Shown here: positions 1 to 13,121 of the stretch, one piece after another
How positions within the stretch are numbered: the first letter of the stretch is position 1
Layout: the number at the start of each line of letters is the position of its first letter
From: Macrocybe gigantea
Taxonomy: Eukaryota > Basidiomycota > Agaricomycetes > Agaricales > Callistosporiaceae
DNA: 64,000 nucleotides
NCBI GenBank assembly: GCA_011319805.1
Contig: SJRY01000312.1
Coordinates: forward strand, 124,001-188,000
Direction: 5' to 3'
Made by a program: the position numbers and the translations under genes
The notes under the pieces: generated by a model
The model's input: only the letters and a program-made list of their open reading frames with translations
What the model was told of the DNA's origin: nothing
Database searches by the model: none

Positions 1-474
1 TGTCGCCCTTTCTGACGCCGTACGACTTGAGCATGTTCGCGATGCGGCAGACCTCACACTGCAGTTCCGCGTATGAGATCTTGCGCCCCTCGTCAGGCTT
101 GTCGGCTTCGTAGATGATGACAATCTGGGGAGGCGGTGGGTTCAGGTCATCGGCGGGCTACTGAAGTGGGAGAATGGCGGGGCGCGTACCTTGTCTGGAT
201 GTTTGTATGCCCAGTGGTCGACGCAGTTGTAGGATGCGTTCAGACCGCTTTCTGGGAACCACACAATGTCCCCCGTCTTGAAGCCACCAGATCAGACGTC
301 TTGAACAGTCAATCCCAGTGGAGTATGTCATGTGCCATCTAAGCAAGAGAGTAGGATGCGAGCTCCCATCTTGAGGGAGGAAGGGGGCTGGCTTACCTTG
401 CGCCACCTTTCGTCGGACTCGTGACCGACGGTCTCTGCGTGCGCGGTGCGATAAGCATCGTAATGTAACCTAAG
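1..474 (-). pseudogene. ACS1: acetyl-CoA synthetase N-terminal fragment (decayed)
   Basis: Reading the minus strand gives two pieces of acetyl-CoA synthetase, the AMP-forming enzyme that makes acetyl-CoA from acetate. One contains [20 protein letters not shown] at about 288-195. After a GT-AG intron (about 189-123) the next contains [20 protein letters not shown] and runs off the left window edge. Upstream residues resembling DILHWD are followed by an in-frame TGA where the family has Arg (CGA to TGA), and one base appears lost just after, so this copy is broken within the segment shown. It follows directly, in one orientation, on a cystathionine gamma-lyase fragment. The family call is confident. 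Whether more of the gene lies outside the window cannot be seen. Confidence 0.8.
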
Positions 475-1301
475 AGTGCCTGTTGACGTACTTTGTGAGG
501 CTGTGCAGCGCGATGTCGGCGCCTTGCTGGTGTGGCGAGGCGTAGAACGGGGACGCGAACGTGTTGTCGACAAGCACGAGCGGGTGGGACGGGTGAGAGT
601 GCACGAGCGCGTCGATGAGGCGTTCATCGGCGTCTTGATCCACACGAGCTTGGTGTTGTCGCGGAGGGCGGCGAGGACAGCCGCGTCCGAGGCGGCCTCC
701 AGGTCGAGGAACATCGTGGAGAGGCCCTGCGTCGTCTCGGCGACGCGCCACATGTAGCAGAAGGTGCCGCCGTAGACGTCGTTCACGCTCAGCACGTGCG
801 CGTGCGAGCCGAGCGACTGGAGCACCGTGGGAGTCATGGAGGAGCCAGAGGCGAACGCGATCGCGTGTGCGCCGCCAGCTTCGAGCGCGTTGCAGTTCGG
901 GTTGCCGGAGCGCGAGTATTCGAAGCCCTGTGGAGCGAAGTGTTAGAATGGGGGAACGGAATGCATAAAGTCCGAGGGCAGGCGATTCGTCCATTCAATC
1001 TCCATCCCAGCCACGAAGCAGGATCCGGAAAAGAAAAAGAAAAAAGAGGGCAGCGATACACCTTGTGCAAGCCGATCCTGTCCTGCTTATACGTCGTGCT
1101 GAGCGAGATGGGCGGTATGACGGCGCCCGTTTGTGTGTCCGGCTCAGACCTGACATGGATGGCGTGGGTGCCGAACCCGTCTAAGTGTGGTTTCTTCGGG
1201 CAGACGCCGTTGGTGCTCGAGGTCGAATGCGAGTGCACATGCCCATGCCCATGCGTGTGGTTGTGCGAGTGAGATTTGGTGTGGATGGCAGCGGGCGACA
1301 T
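475..1301 (-). pseudogene. CYS3: cystathionine gamma-lyase, N-terminal half, broken
   Basis: PLP-dependent Cys/Met metabolism enzyme of transsulfuration (cystathionine to cysteine). The start at 1301 gives a His-rich leader, then GFGTHAIHVRSEPDTQTGAV and PPISLSTTY. A GT-AG intron (about 1061-930) precedes GFEYSRSGNPNCNALEA. Motifs SVNDVYGGTF, LVLVDNTFASP and the PLP-lysine motif SLTKYVN are present. Damage: a helix after NALEA is shortened, VWIETPTN has become VWIKTPMN followed by a deletion that shifts frame, and homology stops right after the PLP lysine, so the C-terminal half is missing. Acetyl-CoA synthetase sequence follows within about 20-40 bases. It cannot encode a working enzyme. Confidence 0.85.
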
Positions 1302-1750
1302 GTTTCAATGTTTTTTTTTTCGAGCTGCCCCCTGTTCTTTGAGAGAGAGAAAAAAAAAAAGAGAAAAGGAACGTCTAGAAAGCCTTGTTCGCTTCGCTCG
1401 TCTGTGAGCAGAGATGAGTGGGGCAAGAAGAAGGGCGAGAAGGCGGGAGGGCCGTCGAGGTGAGGGAGACGTGCCAGGTGGGACGTCGCTGGTGGAGTGA
1501 AGAGGCTCCTCTGCTCCTGATTAAAGGGACCGCCCTGCTGCGGCGGAGGTATGCGGGTGGTAGGCGAGAGCCCGTTCAGATTGGAACCCGAGGTCGGGTA
1601 TATCATTCTGTTCCAAGCCTTGTCTTGATCCTGATGAGGCGGCATCATGTGGTGGTCTCAGTCGCAGGCATGCTGATGCTGAACATATTGCTGCTGCTGG
1701 AGATGCTGAGAATGCTGCATGTGAGGATGGTCGTACATTCCGTCATAGAT
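1302..1750 (-). pseudogene. Q/H- and Pro-rich coding-like fragment
   Basis: The minus strand reads HPHMQHSQHLQQQQYVQHQH, one in-frame TGA, then a Pro-rich stretch (PTTRIPPPQQGGPFNQEQR). Such Q/H runs are typical of low-complexity parts of fungal transcription regulators, but no fold-defining domain is visible. It lies just upstream of and co-oriented with the lyase fragment, with poly-T/poly-A tracts at 1307-1360 between them. It may be a third piece of the same mosaic or chance low-complexity sequence. Confidence 0.3.
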
Positions 1751-2820
1751 AACCGTCTCTCGCCACCTCTGACGGCCATCGTTGCCAGCGACCAACGTTT
1801 GGCCGCCACCTGCCCCCTGCGACCTTCCATCGTGGCTAGAGGCCCATTTCCCGCCCTAGGCCGCCACCTGGATGGCCCTGGTGGCCATACGCCAGTCTCC
1901 TGCCACCTGCGAAGGCCTTCGTTACCAGCTCCTTACGTCTCGCCACTTCCATCGTGACCGCACGCCCATCTCCCGCTTCGTCAGGCCTCCGCGCCGCTTC
2001 TCTGTCTTCCCTCGTCTTCCACGTTCGACGACTGGCGTGGCCAACGGCAGCGGTCAGGTTCCAGGTGAGCAAACATTTTTTTTCTTTCGTGTACCAGCGG
2101 CCACCGTACGCGTTTGGCTGCTGGCTGCTGCCTGCGACGGCTCTCGTTGCCAGCGGTGACCGTTTTGCTGCTTCCTGCAACCCTCGCCCCCCCGCTTCCC
2201 CAGTCCCGGATGCCGCCAGCGTCAAGCCACCCCCTGGGACATCCCTCATCGCCAAAGGCTACTGTTGGGCCGCTTGCCACCTACCAGCGCTGCAAGCGCT
2301 TACCATCGTCATCACAGGCCAGTCCAGCACTGCCAGCGGCTGGCGTTTTGCCGCCTGTGACTACGCTCGCCATCTTGCAACGTTCAGCGCCGCTTACGTC
2401 CCCCTCACGCACCCCTGCTGCCACCTTGGACGCTGGTGCAGGCAAGCGGCTTCCTCAACCGTCGACCGACCAACCTAACCTCCTGCTGCCGCCTGAGACC
2501 TCTGCCCCCATCCTCGTCGCCAGAGGCCAGTCCAACGCTGCCATCGGCCAGCATTTCGCCACCACCTGCCACCTGCGACCTTCCTAACCCGTCGTACATC
2601 CTGTCTCCCGCCGTTCACTGCCGCTTGACGCCTGTGACGCCTGCACCCGCCGTTTTGCGGCTGGCTGCTGCCTATGACCTCTGTCATCGCAAGCGGCCTC
2701 GCTCGCCCATCTTCCAACACCCAGCACTGCTTACGTCCCCCCCACGCAACCATGTTGTCCCTGCTCGTGCCAGCCATCCTGTTCCTTCTGATGCGGCATT
2801 CAGCGCCCGAGCGAAGTTTG
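1751..2820. repeat. degenerate GC-rich tandem-like repeats
   Basis: About 1 kb of diverged units sharing words such as CGTTGCCAGCG, TTTGCCGCC, CCACCTGCGACC and GCCAGAGGCC. Open frames exist on both strands but they are low-complexity products of the repeat. A splice-donor-like CAGGTGAGC plus T-run occurs at about 2060-2090. A related composition in opposite orientation occurs at 38.1-39.6 kb. No gene is supported here. Confidence 0.55.
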
Positions 2821-3271
2821 AAAAAAAATTCCGTTTCATGTGTGCTCCTTAGGCCTGTGCTCCATCGCCCCCAACCCTCTCCAACACGTTGTTCCATATG
2901 ATTGACGACTGGACTCCGTTGGACATGCAACATGTGATGCATGCATGCCAGGTCACATAGCCTGGGTATATTTCACACCAGCTGACATGGTTGACTATTT
3001 TCAATGTTAGCCGAGAAGACGACTCCTGACAGTCACGGAGCCCATTGTTGGCGGCAAATCTCTTGTCAAGCATTCCCAGAACCGACAAGGATGTAAGGAT
3101 GAGTTGCAGGAGTTCAAGTTACACAGGCTTCAGATTTAATAATGCGTCAATACTTGTATGTTACTTCCGTATTGTACCGCCCTGAAAGGAGGCTTGCAAA
3201 TGTGCATTGATGCAATAACGTGATTAGGTTACAGGTGACAAGAATCAGGAAAAAAGATTTGGGGGGGGAAT
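2821..3271. other. intergenic, nothing recognised
   Basis: No coding signal or recognisable element. It is the 3' flank of the JmjC-like gene, which ends at 3272. Confidence 0.6.
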
Positions 3272-6200
3272 CTAATCAATTCCTTCGCTGACGTTTGTTT
3301 GAGACTGAGATGGACAATGAGAGGCTCTTCGGCATGGATTCTTTTCGCAGGTCAATTGATAAGATATGCGAGTATAATGCCATTCAAACTTACCTAGAGC
3401 AGGCGCATCCTTCAGGTGGACCTCGAACTCTGGGCCTTGCCAAGCAAACGATTTACTTACACCAGCCTCATGGCCGTAGATATCCCTTATCATCTGCTTG
3501 AAAACTTTGACGCTCTTGAAGGGAAGCTCTTGTTTGGGAATGCCGGCGTCGATTGCAGCATCAAGGAGGGTTGCAAGGCCATCAAGCTGACGTTTGTGCC
3601 ATGGTATGAAGAAGCCATTCAAATAGTTGACGGGCTTTCCGTGGTGAAAAAGGGAGCATCTGTAGGAAAGCCAATGGGCAAGTTGAGCCGTTTGCTCAAT
3701 GCCAGACTCCATGTTCCAGTCTAACAAGCCCTGGTCCCAGTCTCCTTGGAATGAGGGGTAAATGAGTCGCAGAAGATTAAACAGAATGAGTAGCTGAGTC
3801 GCATCGAGAAGATCCTCCCAATCATCTAGCTTGAGCAAGTGTTGGCGTTGCTCCTCATCGCATTGGACGTTGCCCAGACAACTGTCATAGAAAAAGAGGA
3901 CCATCCTATTGAGGAGCCTCAGCGAGATTTTTTGACGCTCCTGGTTGGTTATGGTATAACCACCGGCGAACGCATTGAAGATGCCTGCCGCCGTATATCT
4001 CATCATCCACATATTGTATTCATACCCACCAAAGCATAAAGCATGATCGTCTGTCACGACGAAATGAAGCAGGCTCGGTGGCATCAGGCTACAAGGCAGT
4101 TTAGTGCAAAAGAATTGATTATTAGATGAGACTTACAGGGTATCACCGGCCTTAAGCCTTACGGCCTCCAAAATTAGGCGTGAATCGTTGGCTGCCCTTG
4201 AGTCGAGTTGATCGGACATAAAGAACGTCGTGTCCATTATATCGTTTCCTACCGTAGGCCTTCCCGAAAACCATATCTTCTCGCCGCAGATGATATCGAT
4301 TTGCGTCCCGAACCCAGAGCTATCGATGTGCCATGGGTGCCAAGCACCCTTGTTGGCGGCTAAGCCCCAGCGCATGGCATGAGTAGGGTAGGGCTCCGAG
4401 GCTTTAGTTGATACCACTGCGGTCTCCCAGGCCACTAGATCACCTGTGGCAGCTCGCTCAAGCAGTCGATCTGTCTGAAAGACGGGGAGATCAAGGGCGT
4501 TGAGGACTCGATCGCCTGTAGTAGCCGCAGTAATAAGCTCCGATGCCGATGCCTTGACATGGCGGTTATCGTTGTGCGTGCGGGTTGTAACAATAGAGTG
4601 GTCGATCATATCGCGCACTTGCTCAAGGCCACCCATGTGAATGCTCCTCCACGTCTCCGCATTAAATCCAGAGCCCGCCTCATGATGCCCCGGTATAACA
4701 ATGCATTTGTGTTTGCGAAGGATTTCTTTGACCAAGTCAATGCATATCTCCCCTGGCCTAACAATTTGGAAGACGGAGAGGTCGGGATTAGCGACATGGA
4801 GGGGTTGGCCGTCCAAATAGTTCTTGGCTACCGCTCTTTGTATTGTTTCATAGATTTCGAGCTGGCTCTTTTCCTATAAAAGGTTGATTTATCAAAAAAA
4901 ATTTTTTTTTTCTTTTTGACCATGAAAATTGCGCAACATACATAAAATGCGAGCGTCAACCTCGCCGCCTGTCCAAATATATCAAAGTTCGCGAATTCCT
5001 GGCTATAGAATTCGGGCTATGCAAGAGTATCAAATACCGCACAGACGACCGACGGCAATGTGACTCACAGGTGATGGAGTCGCAGACAAGGGAGGGTTGG
5101 TCAATTCTTCACGCTAAACAACAATGTTAATTTGTGAGTGAATTGCCCGAGCCTGAAAAATTACCTGGAATTGTTGTTTTATCAACCGTATTGTTTCATA
5201 CCGGTTGTTTTCCTCACGTTGACGCTTTCGGTAGCGGGCGGCCGGTGGCAAAGGAATGATTGAATGCGTCTGAGGCATTTTCTGCGCTGCTTTCCTCGGC
5301 CGTCGAGCGTTTTTGCAGTTCTGAACTTCATTGTGGACGGCCTGATCCTCATTCCGGTCCGTGCTAGTTCTTCGCTGCATCACAATCGACGTCTCTTCCT
5401 CACCTTCCTCCTCATTCTCTTCATCCTTTCCATTCCCACCATCCTCATGACTTGTGCTCGTATCCTCGCCCTCGCTCTCAACCTCCCGGCTCTCAAGGCC
5501 CACCTCATCATCGTTCTCTGGTGATAATGTTCCACTCCGTTCGCCACTCCCATCGTCCTGGTCTATCAGCATTTCATCCCGTCCATGTTGTCCTTTATCA
5601 TCATTTTTCGTCCGACATATGTCCCCACTCTCCACTTGAGGATGGATGAAAGTGAAGCTTTCCTGAAATGTTTCGCTGAAAGTCAGGCCATCACGAACGG
5701 CGGTTGGCGTCCAATTGAGCCTAGAACCGTCCCACTCGCAGCCATGTGTAGTGCTCCTGGCTTCTGCAAGATTCATCATTGGCGATGACCATGAATTCCC
5801 ACCGGTAAACGTTTTCGGTGACGGAGTGCCAAAGCTACCCACAGCGGTTGGAGAGGTGTCCATGGTCGGAGGCGTCGCGTATCGCGGGTAGTGATTTTCG
5901 CCGGGCTGCGGAGGTCGATGGCCTTGAAGGTCCATGTTGCAGCTATCATCGACCGACAAGGGCCGCTCTTCCATTTCAACGTCTTGGACGTTGCCAAGAG
6001 GTGAAGGCTGCCGATCTTGATGCCCTGGGTTAGTATCTCTATGTCTCCTGAGCTCGATCTCAAACACACCGCCTTGTAAATTTTCACCGTTTATCCCGGC
6101 CGCCTCTTTCTCACCCTCCTCTGCACCTTCCATGCTTCTCCTCAGCAACGCCTCGTCTTGACTGTCTTCTAAACCTGCGGAAACCACTGGAATGTCTGCG

Positions 6201-7627
6201 TCCATGCCCTCATGGTCACCTGGACCCATCACATTCAAAGCCCAGGCATCTCCGGTGACCGAAGGGGGAGTGACGGCATTGGCTTGCATGGGTTTCGGAA
6301 TGGGAGTTTGGGGGCTTCGCATCCGTTTCTCGGCCGCAATGATGGAGAAGTCGCATGGGGCTGGAGTTACCACACTCTCAGGTAGTGCTATTTAATTTAG
6401 TTCAGCCGTTACAAATCCAGGTAGTTAGCTTCTTACCAATGCGGAAGAAACTCGCATCCCCCGGTGAACACAAAACTCCAATGTTGCCCTCTAATTCCTT
6501 GGTCGTTGTAGCTTTTTGGGCATCAGCAAGCATGTCACAGTAAACCTTCATGGCCTCTCCTTCACGTCTGAAGGCGTAATTGAAAAAGCAGCGCCAGAGA
6601 ATGCGATCCATGTATTTGAGAAACTCCGTGAGTCCACCCCTTCGAATTCCGGCCTGCGAATGTGTCAGGATTAAGATATGATGTGCAAAAAAGGATAAAC
6701 TGACCGCCACGATGTCCTCTTTTGAAAAATTTCGTTTGCCTAAGAGGTCCACGTCGCTGAACCAGGCTAAACTGTGCAGGGATGCGGCGATATACAGCGG
6801 GTTCCGGTATTCTTGCGAAGGCTTTATGGAGTTTATGGCGACATCCTTGACAATTTCTGCCACATCAGGTGCATCTCTAAAAAAATTATTTAGTCAATTT
6901 GCTAGCGAGCAAATCGAAGCAGCTAACTTGAGGAGCAGTGGGATCAGTTTGCCGAAGTTGAGGGGTGAATTCACGTTCCCCTGTTGGATGTAAATCAGCC
7001 CTTACTTATTTATTATGGCAAGATCATTAGGCTTACAAGGCAAAGGTACCGCAGGTGTAATGCGGCACATGTAATTGCTTTCGTGCCTCGAGCGGCCATT
7101 AAAGCCCCATCCGCATGGGCAAGATCGTAAACTACTTCTCCAGGACAATTTGAGGGGCTTCTGTTCCTTTCTCTGTTCGCCTTTAGCCTCTTTTCTCTCA
7201 GCGCATGATTTCCATCAGCGCCGCTTTTCAGCAGCTTTTGCCAGTCATGGAGGAGGCTGCACAGCTACTTATGGTTGCTTTCTTATGAGCTCACACCAAG
7301 GAAGGCTCGTAGACTTACCTGACTAGATATGCAGAAGTCTTTAGAAGTTCCACCCTCCACCCTAAGCACATCGTTTTCACTCGTGTTTTCACCCATGTCA
7401 TAAGCTAAATGATATTTTTCGACCAAAACGTAGGAGATAAACCGTCCGACGGCACTTGCAGCATCCACGGGGCTGGCATCAGTGATTTTTCCCGTGTCAA
7501 TGAGCTGAAAAAAAGCGCGATCACGCCCGGATGCGTTGTTTGAATATATCTCAGCTTCTCTGAGGGCCTCAACGAGTTTCTGAAAGGCAGCCGTCACATG
7601 AATCTCAATAGGGCAAATCCCATCCAT
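3272..7627 (-). CDS. multi-exon JmjC-like (cupin, Fe(II)/2-oxoglutarate) protein
   Basis: Exons can be joined across short introns from ATG 7627. An N-terminal module of unknown function (EIHVTAAFQKLVEALREAEI; VYDLAHADGALMAARGTKAI at about 7130; FSKEDIVAV at about 6710) is followed by a long acidic, Ser/Glu-rich disordered stretch (about 6370-5110). The C-terminal part resembles the JmjC-like proteins expanded in Agaricomycetes: WGLAANKGAWHPWHIDSSGF gives an HxD iron motif at about 4320, and PPSLLHFVVTDDHALCFGG, after an intron near 4090-4130, supplies a candidate distal His. JmjC proteins demethylate histone lysines or hydroxylate proteins; the substrate here is unknown. All exons between 3272 and 7627 appear open. 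The upstream start is not certain and a further 5' exon is possible. The call rests on motifs. Confidence 0.7.
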
Positions 7628-7949
7628 AACTCGCCTGCATATCAGGGCCAGGCGAAACCAGTTCTTGGGCTCGAGCCCATTTCAGATTCCATGGCCAAAC
7701 CTTGAACAGAAAGGAATTGCGGACGCGGTCGCGAAATTCGCACATGCGGATGGGTCGATTATCGCCTCAGTCCAACTCGTAATGCAGAGTTTTCCCACGA
7801 GCTAGTCACAAGACCAAGTGCAAGTTTGCCTCTGGTCTCGTGACGATGGTCAACCGGCCCGTCCCTATTCCGGAAAATGACGATATATTCGGCTATATAT
7901 CTCACTGAAGTTGAAGTTACCGTACAGGCCCTAACGCCGTACGTTCTTC
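7628..7949. other. intergenic between JmjC-like gene and PRP22 pseudogene
   Basis: Candidate promoter region of the leftward JmjC-like gene. Nothing specific was recognised. No 5' exons of PRP22 (N-terminal domains, Walker A) are found here. Confidence 0.5.
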
Positions 7950-7954
7950 AGGGG

Positions 7955-9945
<1,991 letters not shown>

Positions 9946-10002
9946 GGCGGCCTTGAATCTGGCATAATCGGTATGCATCGAGTCGTTCCTTTGTGCGTTT
10001 GA

Positions 10003-10608
10003 GTTTCGGTGGCTCATAGCCTCCTTTCGGGGCAGTATTCAAGCATCGAATATTGGACGTGTGGCGAGACTACAAGGCAACTGGAAACTTGTTTGCCTGA
10101 ATCGTCGCGATCGGAAAACGCAGCAGGTGGTGCGCATGCTTATATATATGTATATAATACAACGATCCTGAGATACCTTGCAGTACCTTCTATCTCGGAT
10201 CGCAATGTCCGTGTTGCGAGTGATATCCCTGCGTACTATTCCGTCGAGGACAAGCAAGCAAGGCGGCTTTGAAGCATCTGCTGTTCTTGTCTGCTGGGTG
10301 CCCGTCCACTATCATCGCATTTATTATCAGAGCCATCCGCCGGACGGAAAGGATAGAAAGGCTACTCTAGCATTGCTCGTTCGAATCATTCGGTGCCATT
10401 TCGGAGATTTCACACTTGGGGAACTTGAACATTACGGATCAGTTTAGAGTCACCAGTCGAACAACACACTGCCATGGCCTTTCTAAATTTTCACTTCGAT
10501 GATCAGGAGCAACAATATTAATCATGATCATAAGCTCCGCGTTCGCACTGGAAGGATGTCGTTGTACATATCGACGTGGGTGCACGATCATGCAACCATA
10601 TCATGCCA
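10003..10608. other. intergenic, no gene recognised
   Basis: No coding similarity seen. At 10573-10598 there is one copy of the hairpin-like motif (GTGCACGATCATGCAACCAT) that clusters at 19.65-20.19 kb. Confidence 0.5.
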
Positions 10609-11556
10609 ATACCTGGCTTCTGTGATGTCCATATGAAGTACTTGGCATGTAAACCCAATAATATCCCAAACAAATGGTGGTCGTGCATATCTGTGTGACA
10701 GCCCAATGTGCGGCGCGCCCTCTGCCTACTATGCCCGGGGGGGTGTTTGAAAATTTTTGAAAAACCGCCTCGGAAATGTGCTTCCTGGCACCGTTGGACC
10801 TCCGGCTTGTTTCAGAACACAACTATGCTTCTTCTCTATAGTTCTACGTACTGAAACTGTAATTTTATGCAGATGGACACTAGCAATAGCGATGCCGGCG
10901 TGGACATGAAGAAAAAGGGAGTGTTTGAAAATTCTTCAGTCACATCAGTCACGATTCCTGGTCTGCCGATTCAATCCCCGCTCAGCACCGTCAGCACCCC
11001 AAGCGACGCGTTTATCATGGGCTGCCCGATATGTAGAGCAGGATCAAAACTCCGCTCAGCTCGTGCTCGCTCGACTGTCACACCGCTTTCAAACGCTCCG
11101 TGGACAATGCTACAATGCCCGTCATGACCTAAGAATTGACGTAGAGATCCATATGTACATGAGCTTCAATCATATCAACTTAGAATTGCAATTTCTAGTT
11201 GCATAAAAAGTACAGATGTCATTTAATGTGATTTGTTATGAGTTTCTACATATGAATGCCATTTTTTTAACAGGTCGTGGTCATCCTTCTTCCAAAAAAG
11301 TTGCTAGACCTGTTCAAATATGCCATATGTATATATCCCGAGAACCTGGAGTGCGAAAGCCCCCGCAAGGCATCGAAATTGTGAGTTTTCAAACACCCCC
11401 CCGTTTTCAAACCCAGCGCCAAGCATAGTATATTTGTCTTGGCCGCCCCAGCCGCCAGGCCGCTGTCGAATATCAGGTATACTATTCTCCCATTCTGTTT
11501 TCCATTGAATTTGTACATATGCTGCTTCCTGTACACACTGCAATGCCTACAGCCTA
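10609..11556 (+). repeat. ~240-bp interspersed repeat, left copy, split by a MITE
   Basis: 10609-10728 and 11429-11556 together match, inverted, the continuous copy at 19337-19575. Shared words include ACCTGGCTTCTGTGATGTCC, CAATGTGCGGCGCGCCCTCT and GTACATATGCTGCTTCCTGT. The left copy is interrupted exactly at a TA by the 700-bp element at 10729-11428. A partial second copy of the GCGGCGCGCCCT...TATATTTGTCTTGG segment follows at about 11557-11595. The facing orientation and outward hairpin motifs suggest these are inverted subterminal parts of one larger transposon. Confidence 0.8.
10729..11428. mobile_element. 700-bp TA-flanked TIR element (MITE)
   Basis: The element starts CTATGCCCGGGGGGGTGTTT and ends, reverse-complemented, CTATGCTTGGCGCTGGGTTT; both ends continue into TTTGAAAA. 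It is flanked by TA at 10727-10728 and 11429-11430. The uninterrupted repeat at 19337-19575 reads GCCTATATTTG (reverse complement) and shows the empty site with a single TA. Subterminal GGGNGTGTTTGAAAA recurs inside near 10918. TA duplication points to the Tc1/mariner (or pogo-like) superfamily. No transposase is encoded, so it depends on another element for movement. Confidence 0.85.
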
Positions 11557-11595
11557 ATGCGCGGCGCGCCCTCCGTCTATATTTGTCTTGGGTGC

Positions 11596-11968
11596 GCCGC
11601 CTGGCCAAATGTTTGATGTAAATGCAAGTGTAAACGTGGCAACACCATTTCCACTTCGAAGCCCATGACCATCCTCGGGCGTGGATTCGCATCCCTTCCG
11701 CATCATCGAGAATCTCCAGCTTCCAAAGCATAGTCCCTGTCTACTCTATAAGACCCCTCATTTCTCGTCCCAAGATGGGTAGCCAACCAGAACCTGAACA
11801 TGCAACGCTGTAGGATGTCGGAATTTGTTGAAGCGGTCACGGTAGCCTGTTGGGCTGCAACTGGGAATAGAATGCTCATCAGCGCTACGAATTCCTGACA
11901 TAGTGGGTGTACTGACCATGTGAAAAGTGAGTCGCTGATTTAAGGACTATTCACATGAGATTTCTTCA
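11596..11968. other. intergenic, nothing recognised
   Basis: 3' flank of the minus-strand Cys-rich ORF. No coding signal beyond short shadows. Confidence 0.5.
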
Positions 11969-12394
11969 CTAATTCATCCTCGGATGAAAAAGCTTACTTT
12001 TGGATGATTGAGCAGCAATGTCCCCTGTTAGAAGAAGGATTGAATGCAGGCGGTGTGACAATAATCTTTCGAGAGACATACCTTGAGCACAAGATCCACA
12101 TATTGCATTCTTGAGGAAAGGGAACACCACTGAGCAACTCTCGCATTGTGGCTTTTTCTGCGAAGACATGCTAAGCCTGAAAGAGTTTAAAGGACAAAAC
12201 AATGAATGGCTTGCTGTAATAGCTTCTTGCTCCTCTTCTGTGCCGGCGGCATGAAGCTTAATGCACTTCTGGCATTCAGTCCCAGTGAGCTTCGGGAAGA
12301 AAATGCCACAGCCATTGCACATAGCCATAGCTGTGAGGTGAACAATAAATTCTTCAAGCGAACGGTGGACTGGGTGAAATTTGGCAGCCTCCAA
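11969..12394 (-). CDS. small Cys-rich tandem zinc-finger-like protein
   Basis: The frame carries two similar units: CNGCGIFFPKLTGTECQKC, then CESCSVVFPFLKNAICGSC. The shared pattern is CxxC-x3-F-x2-L-x4-CxxC, as in small treble-clef or zinc-ribbon repeats. The length is about 140 residues if read through; the linker between units may contain an intron, because MSSQKKPQCESC also looks like a natural start (about 12168). It lies between the two inverted ~240-bp repeats, so it may be cargo of the same element as the TET/JBP-like gene. Function unknown; the family is recognised only as a Cys-rich Agaricomycete type. Confidence 0.5.
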   Translation of the reverse strand: MEAAKFHPVHRSLEEFIVHLTAMAMCNGCGIFFPKLTGTECQKCIKLHAAGTEEEQEAITASHSLFCPLNSFRLSMSSQKKPQCESCSVVFPFLKNAICGSCAQGMSLERLLSHRLHSILLLTGDIAAQSSKSKLFHPRMN

Positions 12395-12489
12395 ACTCTA
12401 TCGGTAAAACTGTAAAGTTGAAAACTTTTGTATCAGGTTCAGATTCATGATCAGGCTGTCCTTGGAGGCAAGCTCGCAATGAAGCGTCA

Positions 12490-12760
12490 TGCTACAATGC
12501 ATTTACACCCTTAAATATACATCCTAGGCGTCACAGATCAAGCCTAGAACAAAGCATATGAATGAGAACTGACCAACATGGGCATATGAATGAGAACTCA
12601 CGACATATCTTCCCAACCCCTCGTGCCCCATTGACTGTTCTACCTCTGCAACAAGGAGGCGCCGTGGTGTAACGCGTTAACGCCCATAAATACACACTTT
12701 AAGCGTCACGGATTAAGCCTAGAAACATGGCATATGAATGAGAACTCACCTACATGTCGT
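12490..12760 (+). repeat. two direct ~80-bp repeats
   Basis: 12498-12575 and 12676-12755 share GCGTCACRGATYAAGCCTAG and GCATATGAATGAGAACT, spaced about 175 bp apart. GGCATATGAATGAGAACTCA also occurs a third time near 12580. They immediately precede the DIRS-like element and could be its left terminal sequence or an older repeat. No matching copy was found by eye right of 17.3 kb. Confidence 0.55.
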
Positions 12761-13121
12761 ATGACTAAAAAATAACACATCGAGGAAGAGGAGAGATATC
12801 AGAGGAAGCGCCCGTGTCGTGAGCTCTGCGAGGAGAGATGCGGGGCTTCATAGCCACCGAGCGGTTCCTTGGGAACCCGAACGGCCTTCCAGCGGAGTCA
12901 GTTCCTGTGGAACCCGATTCCTCCGTGGGGAGGGAGACGAGAGTGCTACATGGCCAGGGATGAGACTTGGATGAGACTTGTGACAGGTCATGCAACGACT
13001 TATCTCTTTGTGAGCTAGTTCTACTCTTTAAATTAATTTTTTCTCGTCAATCTCGCCGCATCATTTCTTTATTTTCGCTCGACATTCGCTCGGCCCTTTG
13101 CCTTCGCCATCAAGAATCTTC

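Noticed and set aside
12655..12725. tRNA-like or SINE-like sequence (GTGGTGTAACGCGTTAACGCC)
   Set aside because: Resembles an A box, but no B box (GGTTCRANTCC), no cloverleaf pairing and no terminal CCA-type acceptor could be found.
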